From assembly GCF_035582795.1 (NCBI RefSeq), contig NC_134367.1:109354062-109418061 (forward strand): a stretch of 64,000 nucleotides of DNA. Direction: 5' to 3'. The notes under the pieces were generated by a model. That model was not told the DNA's origin. It saw only the letters and a program-made list of their open reading frames with translations, and did no database searches. The stretch is from Mycteria americana (taxonomy: Eukaryota; Chordata; Aves; Ciconiiformes; Ciconiidae). The position numbers were made by a program, and so were the translations under genes. Positions 34,552 to 44,740 of the stretch are shown piece after piece. How positions within the stretch are numbered: the stretch's first letter is position 1; each line of letters begins with the position of its first letter.

Positions 34552-34742
34552 TTTATTCTTAATTTCTTAAGGATGTGATTCTCTCTTTTCCCTCACTCAG
34601 ATACTCTTCCAGAGCAAAATAAGTAAATACCCTTATTTAAGTTCTTCTAAAAGAAATACTTACACACATTAATAATTTATATCATACTGATACCTGACAT
34701 CCCACAGAAGCTCACAGCACAGCATATTTATTTATACTGACC
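34552..34742 (-). terminator. SDE2: Candidate SDE2 polyadenylation signals
   Basis: On the minus strand AATAAA occurs at 34742-34737 and 34557-34552, about 490 and 675 bp beyond the SDE2 stop. Either could end the transcript; longer 3'UTRs are possible. Confidence 0.45.
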
Positions 34743-35231
34743 TCATCCATATAAAAATGTTCTTTTTATATAAAGAAACTTCAGCTTTTAAGCCTGGATC
34801 ATAAGTTCAATGTTTCTCAATTGACAGTTGTAACTGTGCTAACTGGAATACACATTAAAGGAGATTCAATATAAAGCTAAGAAAGGATTGCTATTTTTCT
34901 TAACATAGGTGATAACAGTGTCATACAACCATTTTCCAGAAAACACTCAGGTTATTTCTTTCCATATACAGTGAGTACCTGTTGCATTAAGACTTGTTAT
35001 AACTATTTGTAAAGTTTATAACAGACAGTAGTTTCACTCCTTTAATATTGAACACATAACGAACTCGCTATCTAGCAACTTATTCTGTGTTACGTTAATC
35101 GAACTTCCTTAAGAATAGAAACAAAAGACTATCCAGGGATGCCAAAGAATTCTATGTGGCAATACAGAATAACAACAGAATAAGAAAAATTTAAAAGCAC
35201 ACAGATACAAAATGATGTTTAAAAAAAAAAA

Positions 35232-35447
35232 TCACTTTCTTTTCCCTTTAGAAGGCTTTGCAAATAAGGCAGGATCGATCTGGTCTCTAGACAGACCTCT
35301 CACTGAAAAAAGCCTTGCTGCTCTTTCCTTTAAAGTGCCTCCACATTTCAGTCCTAAAGACATCAATTCCATTTTCAGTTTATCTAAACCCAGGGCTTCC
35401 ATTTCAGCAGCAGAGTTGAATGCCAGTAGGTCTATTGGTTCCACCTC
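35232..35447 (-). CDS. SDE2: SDE2 exon 7, SAP-like C-terminus and stop
   Basis: Acceptor ctctttgtag/GAGGTGG. Encodes residues 344-414, with [20 protein letters not shown] and [17 protein letters not shown] in the pattern of a SAP nucleic-acid-binding helix pair, then a basic KPSKGKRK end. Confidence 0.95.
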   Translation of the reverse strand, partial: EVEPIDLLAFNSAAEMEALGLDKLKMELMSLGLKCGGTLKERAARLFSVRGLSRDQIDPALFAKPSKGKRK

Positions 35448-38400
35448 CTACAAAGAGAAAAACATCCCATCAGACTATTTTTATTTTCTTCCTGATTGGG
35501 GGTGGGGGGGGTGGGGGGGGGGGGAGGAACAAGTATAGACAGAATGCTTCGTTTTACAGAAGACCTTCAATTAGGATTATCTCAAACTCCTAAATACTTA
35601 ATAAAAGTTGAGCAATGTCTCCATATGTATTATGTTGGATATTCTCATTAGTAGTGGTACTTACACTACCCAGGCAAAGTATTACTGCGTCATGTACAAG
35701 CAAACTGAAGCTAGCCAGCAGCCTAATTGTAAAACATGCAAATCCTAGCAGATAACACACCCGAGAGCGGGGTGAATGCCCAGGTGAGCTTTGTACCCAG
35801 CGTCCAACTGGGCTGCTCGCAGTGCCTCTGCTACTTACTTAAAGGCTCGCTCTAACATGCCCAGACAAGCTGCAGATGTGCTTAGGCTTGCAATGTATAC
35901 AGCCTCAAAGACAGAAGCACTGGTCATTTTAAATGATATAAACACCGCTGAACTTTTAGAATTACTCCATTAGAATTAACACATTCTACTTGAAATAGAG
36001 GAATGCCAAAAAAGTAAAATTTAAAAAGTTAGTGGCAGTATTTAATCCTATTCCTCTGGAGACAAAATAGTTGACACTGTTTTTATCCCCAGGGAAGTTG
36101 AGTATTCCCAAGAAAACTGAAGGAAAAACAACAGCCCACCATCTCACCTAGCAGTTCAGTAGCTTAACCTTGGCTTCCAGAGGCATGGCAAAGCTAATAG
36201 CCCCTTTTTAGCCAGACATAGAATATGACCAATATGCCCCCAGCAGTAGCAGGAAGGAGGATGAATAGCTATTTCTAATGCAGTTACACCATAATTATAG
36301 AAATATATATAAAAGCACTCTCTTTTTAGTAAGATTAACAAAAGAACAAGTCTTGAAGTTCACATCTTATCCTGCCACAAGAAAATGGAATAAAATTTCA
36401 TCTTAAAAGGAAATTAGTGTATTTGCAGAACAATCAAGGGTGAAAGGGACCTCTATAGACTGCCTAGTCCAAGCCCAGGGTCTTGTCCACAAAAGAACAT
36501 GGACAAAGACTGCATAATTCAAATGCTGGAATTTACTAACACTAAACACTAACACCAAACATTAACACACTAAAAAGGACACAAAAATCTAAGCCCATTT
36601 CGTTCAATACTTGAAGCACATACTAGTTTCATGGTACGTACCACACTGGAGTTATCAAAGGGACTTCAGAGCAAGTAATACCAGCAGTGGGAATGAGACC
36701 GCTCCATTATGAACTCAGCAAATACAATTAACACTAACAGAATTAGAACCTTTGTCCTGCTAAGCATAGAAAAAAAGACTGGTTGCCTCATTATTCTCAT
36801 CCTACTTTAAAAAAAAAAAAAATCCATCAAGGACTGTTATAAAAATATTTCCACCTGCAATAACAATCTGCCACAGCACTGGTGGAGTTTCCTGTTCTAG
36901 GAATAGACAGTCTCACAAATACTGAGCAAAAGGTAAACAGTGAAGAATGGTAAACATCCTGTTTAAAATTTGCCAGCTCTAATAGTACAGTAGATGACAA
37001 AGGTCTAATTTATCAGATGACATCCTTGGTCTTTTTTCTATTTAATTGTATTAAACTTTCACTTATCAGAATTCAGTCAATGACAGTGGCAACTGATGGC
37101 AGACTTTCTGCTCAAGCTGAAAGAAGGCAGAAAATCCAAGCAACTTCCTAGCCCAAAAAAAGCACCACATTTTGTTTTACTGCTAGAATAAGCCTAGATT
37201 CGTTACACCCAAAAAATTCTAGTAGTAATATTATGCAAGGGGCAATGAAGCACAAGTATTGGCACCTTTTACTGCCTAATATTAGTTGGGCTTTCATCAG
37301 TTCAGTGGGAAAAGCTGTATTCTCTCTTGGTTGGAAGACTGATCCAAAGCCTTTTCAGCAAAAGAATCCCAGCCATCCTCCTGTCAATCACCAGAGAAGG
37401 AACCTCACGGTCAGCACTGCTCCTGATCTGGCTGAGGGCTGTGACACCAACCCAGATTGCCAGGAGAGATAATGGTATGGCAACAGTACAGACCTGCTTC
37501 CACCATGCATACGTCAGACGATCAATTTTAAAACCATTCTTCCACCATCCTTTGCAGTTCAGATGAAGCCCATCATTTATACTAATCCTGCCTCTCTAGT
37601 GAAGGAGCTGCTGCTTTCAGACTTTCAATGGTAAATGAAAAACTGAAGTTTGCACCAGGCTATGAGGCTTCTCTATGAAGTAGACTCAAGTCTTTTCATA
37701 ATAGAAACTAAGAAAGACTGATCAGCTGATTGGTAGGGGACATCTACTTGGAACAACTTCTAATTTAAACATTGACGTCAATTATAAACATCAAGGCCAA
37801 ATTATGTTATAAATGAGACTAGTCAAATTGGACAGTGTTTGGTAGTGTCTCAAAAAGTATTGATAAGTCCTTCATTCTACAAAAGGGTTTTATTTTCCTT
37901 TTTTCCCCTCAACAAAGAATTTTGGATCCAGAGTGTATCTATTTATGTACGAGGAAGAAAAAAAAACAAGCAAAAAACCTCAAGGGGAAACACGGATCTC
38001 GGGAAAGACAGCACTAGACAGTCAAGGGCAACTGCATCTTAGTGGAAACTCTACACTATTAAAATCTTAATCTTATAAAGTTCTTCCTTGACTCATTCTA
38101 CTTAGCATCTCTCAAGACAATGCTACCATACTACAATTCAAGTTTCTCCATGGAGATGCTGTCAACCAAGAGCCTTCTTTGGCTGCAGCTTCCATTAACT
38201 TGCTACATTCCATTTTCATAAGTCGTACGATGCATCTAAGCTGCTTTTCCTTTTAACCTTGGGATTTTTTGTGCTCTGAATCAAACTCTGGAGATTCTAT
38301 TAGCTTGTTAGGAAGACAATGATTCTAATTCAAGGATACAAATCCCCTCCCCTTTTCTGCGATCCACAAAGGGAAAAGTGATTGAGTAAAAGCAGCTGAA

Positions 38401-41400
38401 GAAAAAGACATACCACATTTTGTGCTGCTTCATACTTACTGTGCTCTGTAACTGGTTCATTTCCTGTGCCTCAGAAGAAACATGTTCTTGTTCCTCTTCT
38501 TTCAGAGCTTGGGTTACCACATTCTTTTCTTGGGCCTCTTCCTTCAAGGGCTTTGTCGTTTTACTGTTTTCTTCAGCTGGAATTTCAGTTTGCCCACCTG
38601 TGTGTGTCCCTCCTTGCAGATCTCTTCCAGTACCTTCTGGCTGCTCCAGTGGTTTCTCAGTTACACTGGTAGCTGGACTATCCTCTATCGAATCCACAGA
38701 GCTGCTTGAACATTCATTTGAATTTCCAGCATTTTCATTGTATCTGCTGCCTGATGGACAACTTCCATCAGATGCATGAGGGGAGTCATCTTCACTGTCA
38801 TCCTCGCAATCCGAACTGTCATGATCATCCAATCCTTCCAATCCCAGCCTGGCACAATCAGTACATTACGAATGAATATTCATCTATTTTCACTCTTTTT
38901 TTTTTTTTTAATTATTTTAATTATCACACTTCTGTTTCCAAAACTCACTTCAGAGAGCTGCAGTGAACTACTCTAGCACCTATTTAGGACAGTTTAGTAA
39001 ATGGAAGAGCTGCTAATACTGAACAGAACCCAATATCCCCCGAAAACAGGTATCTTTTTACAGCATTCCCACTACAGAAATGTGTGCTACCTGTTCCTAC
39101 TCCAAACACCACTGGAATCATTAATCACCCCTCTTTCATGTTACATTAGGTGAAAAATGCCAGGAAGATTTTTTTTTTTTTTTAATAAGTTAATTGTGAA
39201 TTTACTTCATTAATGAAAAAAAGGACAATGGGAAGTAGCAGAATATAACCTTATTAGAAGGAGAGGAAAAAAAAAAAGGGGGGGGGGGTGCCTACTTTTG
39301 CAAATAAAGTTTGCCTGCTCCAGCTGGGACAGAATTAGATAAACACAGCAACATTTACTTTCAGTTGTCCGATTTAATCGGTTCAATTTAATTTTACTAT
39401 TTAAGTCTACACCTCAGATAAGATGTTGCTTACTTGTATGTATCTAACCTGTCATCCTGTTCAGGGCTTAATACTTGAATATTAAGTACAGAGTCATAAT
39501 GCTTACCAAAAACATCTTCTTTTTCGAGATTTTGTTCCACTCTTTCCAGATTCACCTGGACGCTTCCGACTATCGCCACTTTCTGGTGACACTGTTTTGC
39601 TTGAAGTGGCCTGCAATCCTTCAAAACAAAGTTAAAAGTCTACATCATCAGTACACAATTCACATACATTCTACTTATGATAAAGATAAGTAAATTCTAC
39701 TTATCTTTAAATTTCAGATGCAATTTAAAACACCAACTGAAAATAATCACTATTAGTGCACATTTATGTAGACTCAAAGCTTCAGAATAAACTCAGTAGC
39801 AGCAGAAGCTTTCCCACACTGCTTTACTAAGGCACAGAGTCAATTAACATTGGATTCCTGAACTGAACTCTCAGATTCTACATCCCATTCAGCCTCAAGT
39901 TTCACTATCAAGCTGCCAGCAAGGGAACAATCCATGGATAAACAAAATAACTACAAAGAACAGTAAGTGAAAAAAGGTATTTGTAGTTGGATTCAATTTC
40001 TAGTTTTTACATAAGGCCTGTTTATACGTTATCATTTCACTGAAAATGATTATGTAATTCTTACAGCTGAACTAGCAACACTACCTTCACAGAATTTTGC
40101 TTTTATTGTGAGATGACACTGTAGCACAGCAAGATGAAGCATCTGTGTGAAGTATCCATGTTAAGCTGTTCAATGCAATTTAAGAGAAGCAGTAGCCAAA
40201 AAGGAAAAACTAATTCCAACAAATTTTACTGGAATTTAAAATTTCATTCAATTAAAAGAGTTATTGACAGCAAATTTTTTGTTTTTTTAATTTTCATACT
40301 GGAGTGAGGTTTTTAGGGGTTTTTAGTTTGCTTTATTTTTTGAGGAGAGAAAGTGAGATTAAACTGCAATACCTTTAAGAACGGAATCTTCTAGTCGCTC
40401 AGCCATTTCATGACACTGCTGCTGGTAGTCCGGATTTGTGAAAAAGTGCTTTGGCTCCGCAAGTTTCCGCTGCAGTCTTTCCAAGCGCCTTTGCTCTTTT
40501 TCTGCTTCCCGTTCTGCTTGCTGCTTCACCCATTCAGCCATTCTGCAAACGACAGAACCATGAAAATGAGAGCGTTTCCAACATTTAATGTAATATCAGT
40601 TTGTTGCTTTGCAATTACTGAATGCTTCTACCACCTGCTAGGATGGGAGACAATGGAAAAAGACTACTAACAGCACCCAGGGGAATTACTGCAGGAATAT
40701 TCTGCTACAGAGAAAAGAGTAGTTTATTTTGGAAGCCAGGAACACCAGTAAGGTCACATATCCCCAATATCATGGTCCTGCAGCTTCAGAGAGAACTGTG
40801 AGAATTCCAGATAAGAAATGTAAGAGGTGCAGAACAGTCTCTCAAAGCAGGCTGCAGTACAATCACCTCTATTTTGCAGTAATGTAATTATAATCAGAAT
40901 AATCCTGTTGGCTTCCAGTCTATCTATGCTTAAGATTGCACTTTTGCTCATTTTAGTATTCAAAACAAAATTTCACTGCTATAACAGCCTGTCATTTGAA
41001 CTTTTTTATTAACAGTGAACTACATGATCAGTTTATCTTATAATTCTAGCTTCTAAGAAAATGCCTTACGCTTTTTCATGATTGACGTCTCGAAGTCTCC
41101 TTCCACTGAGATCTCGGCAAGCCTCTCTATTTGTTGTCTTTTCAATCTGAGCACCAAGTGCTCGCAGCATAGAGCCAAACCCTGAGAAAAATGTAATCAA
41201 GAATTAGCTAAACAGAAACAAATGGAGATGAGCTAGTACACAACAAAATAATTATATATGGAAAAGGAATACAGTGAATTCAACACTTTCCTCTCCCTCA
41301 ATGCAACTGAAATAAAGGATAAGTTGAAAGTTGCAACATTTTGCAGAATTGCCATTGGTTAAAATGCTAAGTGAAAAAAGGTATCCAGTGTTCACCACTC

Positions 41401-44160
41401 ATATTAGTTTTGTGCTCCTGATATCACATCAAATGGACTTCCAGACTTACTAGAACCTGTGCAGCACTTCTAACACGAAAGCCTATTTCTGGACTCCCCC
41501 AGCAAAATGGTTTGAAACCTTTTTCAACTCAGGGTAACATTTGGAGTCCTCTCTAATTTAGTCAGGATATACCTCCCCTTCAAGCCCCTTTAGCCCCCAC
41601 CAATCTTAAATCCCCTTTTAAAAATCTAACAAAAAATTAGGAGATAGCCTTAGCAGCTTCATCAAGATGATCATGATGTACAATGTTATGCTGGAGAGTC
41701 CCCCAAAATAGATTTCTATACGCTCCTCAGCCACTAATTACTCATCAGCAAGGCTGATTTCTCTCAATCAGTCTCACCTTATGTTGTCTCCAGTTCGAGA
41801 AAGACACTTGTTTAACTACCTCAAAGAAACACAATGTGGATTAATACTAATATAATCCTTCAAGCAATTTGAAAGTGCCAAGCACTGGGTTTTTTTTACT
41901 AGAAGCTGAACAAATCTATACTTTTTAGTGCCCCAAAAGTACCTTTAAGGACTGTTACAAACCAATCCAGACGACTTACTGTATCATAAGGCAGAAAAAA
42001 GCAAGGAGAATTTCTGTAGCACGTGAAACATGCTATTGAATTTTACATTCTGAAGAATGCGGACCTATCTGCTACAACTAGCCAGGCATGCTCCCAAAAA
42101 TCAACAGCAATGTATTCACTAAGGTCACGGGTGCTGAATTAGGTCTGATAATAAAATGCTCAGCTCTCTTCTAAGCCGGCACGATCTGTAATCCCTTGAG
42201 ATCAGATCTCAATAGTTTTGACCTGTGTGTTTGCCTGGTTTTATCACACTTTTAAGTTATAAAGTCAAAACAAAAGGAACACTTTAGAAATCAGACAAAA
42301 TTGTTAAAGAACAATTTTAAACCCCAATGGCACATCAGTAACACAGAGTGAATCACAGAACACGTATCCTGTGTCATCCCAGGATAACTGAAGCTGATGG
42401 ACAACAGGTGAGGAAGAAGCATCCTATACTGTGAACTTACACCATATGTGCCGCTTTTAGGGCACTTAAAAAACCCACAATAGCTCATAAGCTATAGCAA
42501 CAGTATTTATTTCCAGTTTTGTCTAAAACTATGAAGAAGGCAAAGTAAGCTGAGCTGCAGCCTGATGCAAGACTGCGCAATTGTTCAGCATTTTCAACTC
42601 ATTTTCAACTCAATAGCTGGAAAATTCTGAGAACCGGATTCAAAAAGCAAACTCCAATTATGCTCAAATAGCCTGCTAAACCTGCTTCACCCATCATGTT
42701 CCATTTTAGGGAATGCCCATATTGTTGGTGGCTACATCGTTTTGCATGATTACTACATATCTTCTTTAACACAGTTAAAATATTTTGTCAATATAAAGAA
42801 TCTGGTTTAGATTGAGTTCTTTAGTTCTTAGGCTACTGGTATCTTGGCATTTAAATATTTTTCCCAATAAGAGAAGACAAAATCAGTTACGTCTTATCAC
42901 ACATTCAAATCACAGACTACCTGTACCTGGCACATTTGTCCTAAGTGACCATGAATGAAACTTAGGAGTCTAAGAAGCCAGCTGGTTTTAAACACAATTT
43001 CAACTCTGAAGTCACTTTGATGAACGTTACAGATTTCTACGAATAGAGCTAAGCTGACCAGGGGTGCAAAGAAGAGCTATGGCAGCAAAGCTGTCAGCTG
43101 AACTGCAGCTTCCCTGGTAAATTCTCAGCTTTGCACATAGATCTCGGTTTCAGCTCACAGACATTATATCACAGTCATCCACATTAAAAGAGATGCGCTA
43201 ATAGATTAAGACTGCTGCTGTCAGTATAGACTAAGGCATAATAAAAGCTTTTTAACCCAAGAATCTAATCAATAAGAAGCAGTTCAGCAACAAACCTCCT
43301 TTTCCACCACAAAGTCTTGGTTCAAGACTATAAACGGCTCCATTCTGCAGTACATCTTCATCATTAACCAGCCGCCCGTTACATTTCACATACAAACTTT
43401 CTTCAGGAATACCCTAAAAACAGAAAATGGAATCATATGATCAATCGAAAATGAAACATTCTGACAAAGTAAATCATTACGGAGTAATGTTTCCTTCCTT
43501 CCTACAGGAACAGAGGGGAAGCAAAAAGCAGATGATCTTAAAAGCATAAACATTCTCTACAATGCTCGTTTTAATGCTTGTTTACTGAAGAATTAAACGC
43601 AGTCTAAATCAGCTTGTAAACATGAATGGGGAAAAGCCACGCTATGGGAAAATTTACACTGTGTTCAAACACTCTGTATTGAAAAAACCGAACAAACAAA
43701 CCCCACGTTTTTTTGGCTGTAAAGAATTTAAGATTGATAGCTTCCGTATGTATATGTATAATATATATATAAAAGAGGCAATAGGACTCTCTTACAGCAA
43801 ACCCTCCTGCCCAGCTAAGCCACAACAACGAGAAGAAGCGTGCCCACAGTCGCGACGTGCGACAGCCCGTCAGTCGCCTCGCCACCACGCCGATGCCAGA
43901 GAGGCAGTCCTCACAGCGAGCGGGGAAGGGGCGAGGGCAGGCCTGCGGCCTGGGAGCCGCCGCCGCCGGCACCGGGAGGGCTCCCGAGGCCTGAGGGGAC
44001 GCCACATCCCCACAACCGCCACCGGTTCCCCCCTCGCCTCCCTTTCACTCACCAGCGCCCGAGCGCGATCGCGGAGGAGGCCCCGCACCGAGCCGCCGCC
44101 GGGGGGCAGCGGCAAGGGCCGCGCCCGTGAGGCCAACGGATCCCGCACCAGCAGCGCCAT
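35232..44160 (-). CDS. SDE2: SDE2, complete, seven coding exons, 414 aa
   Basis: SDE2 is a nuclear protein with a ubiquitin-like N-terminus that is clipped after a Gly-Gly, releasing a lysine-first form that works in splicing of short introns and in replication-stress and fork-protection responses. Exons on minus: 44160-44053, 43413-43296, 41181-41070, 40542-40373, 39618-39507, 38848-38440, 35447-35232. All junctions agree in phase and sum to 1245 bp (414 aa; human 451). Ubiquitin-like domain: about 1-73, ending CGG/KGG, the conserved processing motif. Residues 74-170 are the Sde2 core ([20 protein letters not shown], then [20 protein letters not shown], a charged coiled coil). Residues 207-343 are acidic, Ser/Glu-rich and disordered. 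Residues 346-414 form a SAP-like domain ending in a basic tail. The start is fixed by the family length and a CpG-island first exon. Exon 6 and the acidic region are shorter than in mammals. Confidence 0.96.
35498..35527 (+). repeat. G-rich run in SDE2 intron 6
   Basis: Thirty bases that are nearly all G, broken by single T residues. The pre-mRNA carries the C-rich complement just upstream of the exon 7 polypyrimidine region; the plus strand could form a G-quadruplex. Confidence 0.9.
36429..36482 (-). mobile_element. Degraded CR1-like 3' fragment
   Basis: The run gaaagggacctctatagact followed by tagtccaagcccaggg resembles the CR1 3' tail block (ggaagggacct...agtccaaccccc). Short and diverged, so an old remnant; could be chance. 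Confidence 0.45.
38440..38848 (-). CDS. SDE2: SDE2 exon 6, acidic region
   Basis: Acceptor gtgccag/GCTGGG; donor AGCACA/gtaagt. Largest exon (409 bp), encoding [20 protein letters not shown] followed by Ser/Glu/Thr-rich sequence with repeated Lys-Glu-Glu motifs, probably disordered. Confidence 0.95.
39507..39618 (-). CDS. SDE2: SDE2 exon 5
   Basis: Acceptor ttttgaag/GATTG; donor TTTTTG/gtaagc. Encodes [20 protein letters not shown] and a basic KSRKRRCFW segment that resembles a nuclear localisation signal; the tryptophan codon is split across the junction. Confidence 0.92.
40373..40542 (-). CDS. SDE2: SDE2 exon 4
   Basis: Acceptor tttgcag/AATGG; donor CTTAAAG/gtattg. Encodes [20 protein letters not shown], a charged coiled coil, then [19 protein letters not shown]. 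Confidence 0.95.
41070..41181 (-). CDS. SDE2: SDE2 exon 3
   Basis: Acceptor ttctcag/GGTTTG; donor AAAAAGC/gtaagg. Encodes [20 protein letters not shown] then [17 protein letters not shown], the most conserved block of the protein. Confidence 0.95.
43296..43413 (-). CDS. SDE2: SDE2 exon 2
   Basis: Acceptor tttttag/GGTATT; donor AAAGGAG/gtttgt. Encodes [16 protein letters not shown] through [13 protein letters not shown], completing the ubiquitin-like fold and the GG/KGG cleavage site (after residue 73). Confidence 0.95.
44053..44160 (-). CDS. SDE2: SDE2 exon 1 coding part
   Basis: Encodes residues 1-36 ([20 protein letters not shown] through DRARAL), phase 0 at donor GCGCTG/gtgagt. It begins the ubiquitin-like domain and is very GC-rich; it is divergent from the mammalian N-terminus, as first exons of this gene tend to be. 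Confidence 0.9.
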
Positions 44161-44283
44161 TCCGCCCCGGCGCCGCCAACAGCCGCCGCGCCTGCGCTTG
44201 TGACGACAGCGGCGCGCGGTCAGGTGACGCGGGGGGGGAGGGGAGGGAGGAGAGGGCTGGCGCGAGCTGATAACGGTCGCCCG

Positions 44284-44364
44284 CGGGGCGGGAGCGGGGC
44301 TGAGGCGGCGGGGGAGGCCGCTGAGGGAGGCCTCCCCCGCCGCCTCAGCCCCGCTCCCGCCCCG
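44284..44364. repeat. Perfect 36-bp inverted repeat, 9-nt loop
   Basis: Arms 44284-44319 and 44329-44364 are exact reverse complements (left arm begins cggggcgggagcggggctga). The loop is gctgaggga. Pairing stops one base outside the arms. The arms are over 85% GC, so either strand would fold into a very stable hairpin. It sits 124 bp upstream of the SDE2 ATG. Confidence 0.97.
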
Positions 44365-44550
44365 GCGGCTCTCGGCCCTTCTCTGGGGCTCCCTGAGGTT
44401 TGGCGGTGTGTGCGAGGTCTCTGCCTCTCTCTTCGGGTGGTTTGACTGGGCTGCTAATTGCTGTTCACTGTTTTTCCTTAATTGGAGTTTTAAAAGATTT
44501 CCTAGTTGCTGGGTTTCTGGGGATTTTTAAGTGCTGGAGGCTCAAACTGG

Positions 44551-44740
44551 ACTTAAGGCAACCTGTGGTTTTGATATTTTGGAATCGATCTGATGTTTCA
44601 GCCCTTTTAGGGACCAAATTTATCATTTTTACACCTGAGAGGTGTAAGGCAACCTGTATTTCTTACATTTTAAACTTTGGAGTCAGTCTGATGTTTCAGT
44701 CCTTTTAGGGACCAAATTTATCATTTTTAGACATGTAAGG
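44551..44740 (+). repeat. Imperfect tandem duplication, period about 91-98 bp
   Basis: Two copies share aaggcaacctgt (44555 and 44646) and tgatgtttcag...ccttttagggaccaaatttatc (44591 and 44689). Spacing differs between the shared blocks because of small indels, so the duplication is not recent. Confidence 0.9.

Larger units (their letters stand above)
35448..38439 (-). other. SDE2: SDE2 intron 6
   Basis: About 3.0 kb. It has a G-rich run (C-rich in the transcript) at 35498-35527, 50-80 bp upstream of the exon 7 acceptor, and one degraded CR1-like fragment. Nothing else is recognised. Confidence 0.8.
38849..44052 (-). other. SDE2: SDE2 introns 1-5
   Basis: Introns at 43414-44052, 41182-43295, 40543-41069, 39619-40372 and 38849-39506. 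They are AT-rich. Simple runs occur at 39170-39183 (T) and 39267-39288 (A then G); a small 10-bp inverted repeat lies near 39680-39706. No intronic RNA gene is recognised. Confidence 0.75.
43840..44400 (-). promoter_or_regulatory. SDE2: CpG-island promoter of SDE2
   Basis: Dense CpG from the first exon to about 240 bp upstream of the ATG. An NRF1-like gcgcctgcgc lies at about 44188-44199, and CRE-like tgacg elements at about 44203-44230. There is no TATA box. The upstream edge contains the 36-bp inverted repeat. Confidence 0.75.
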
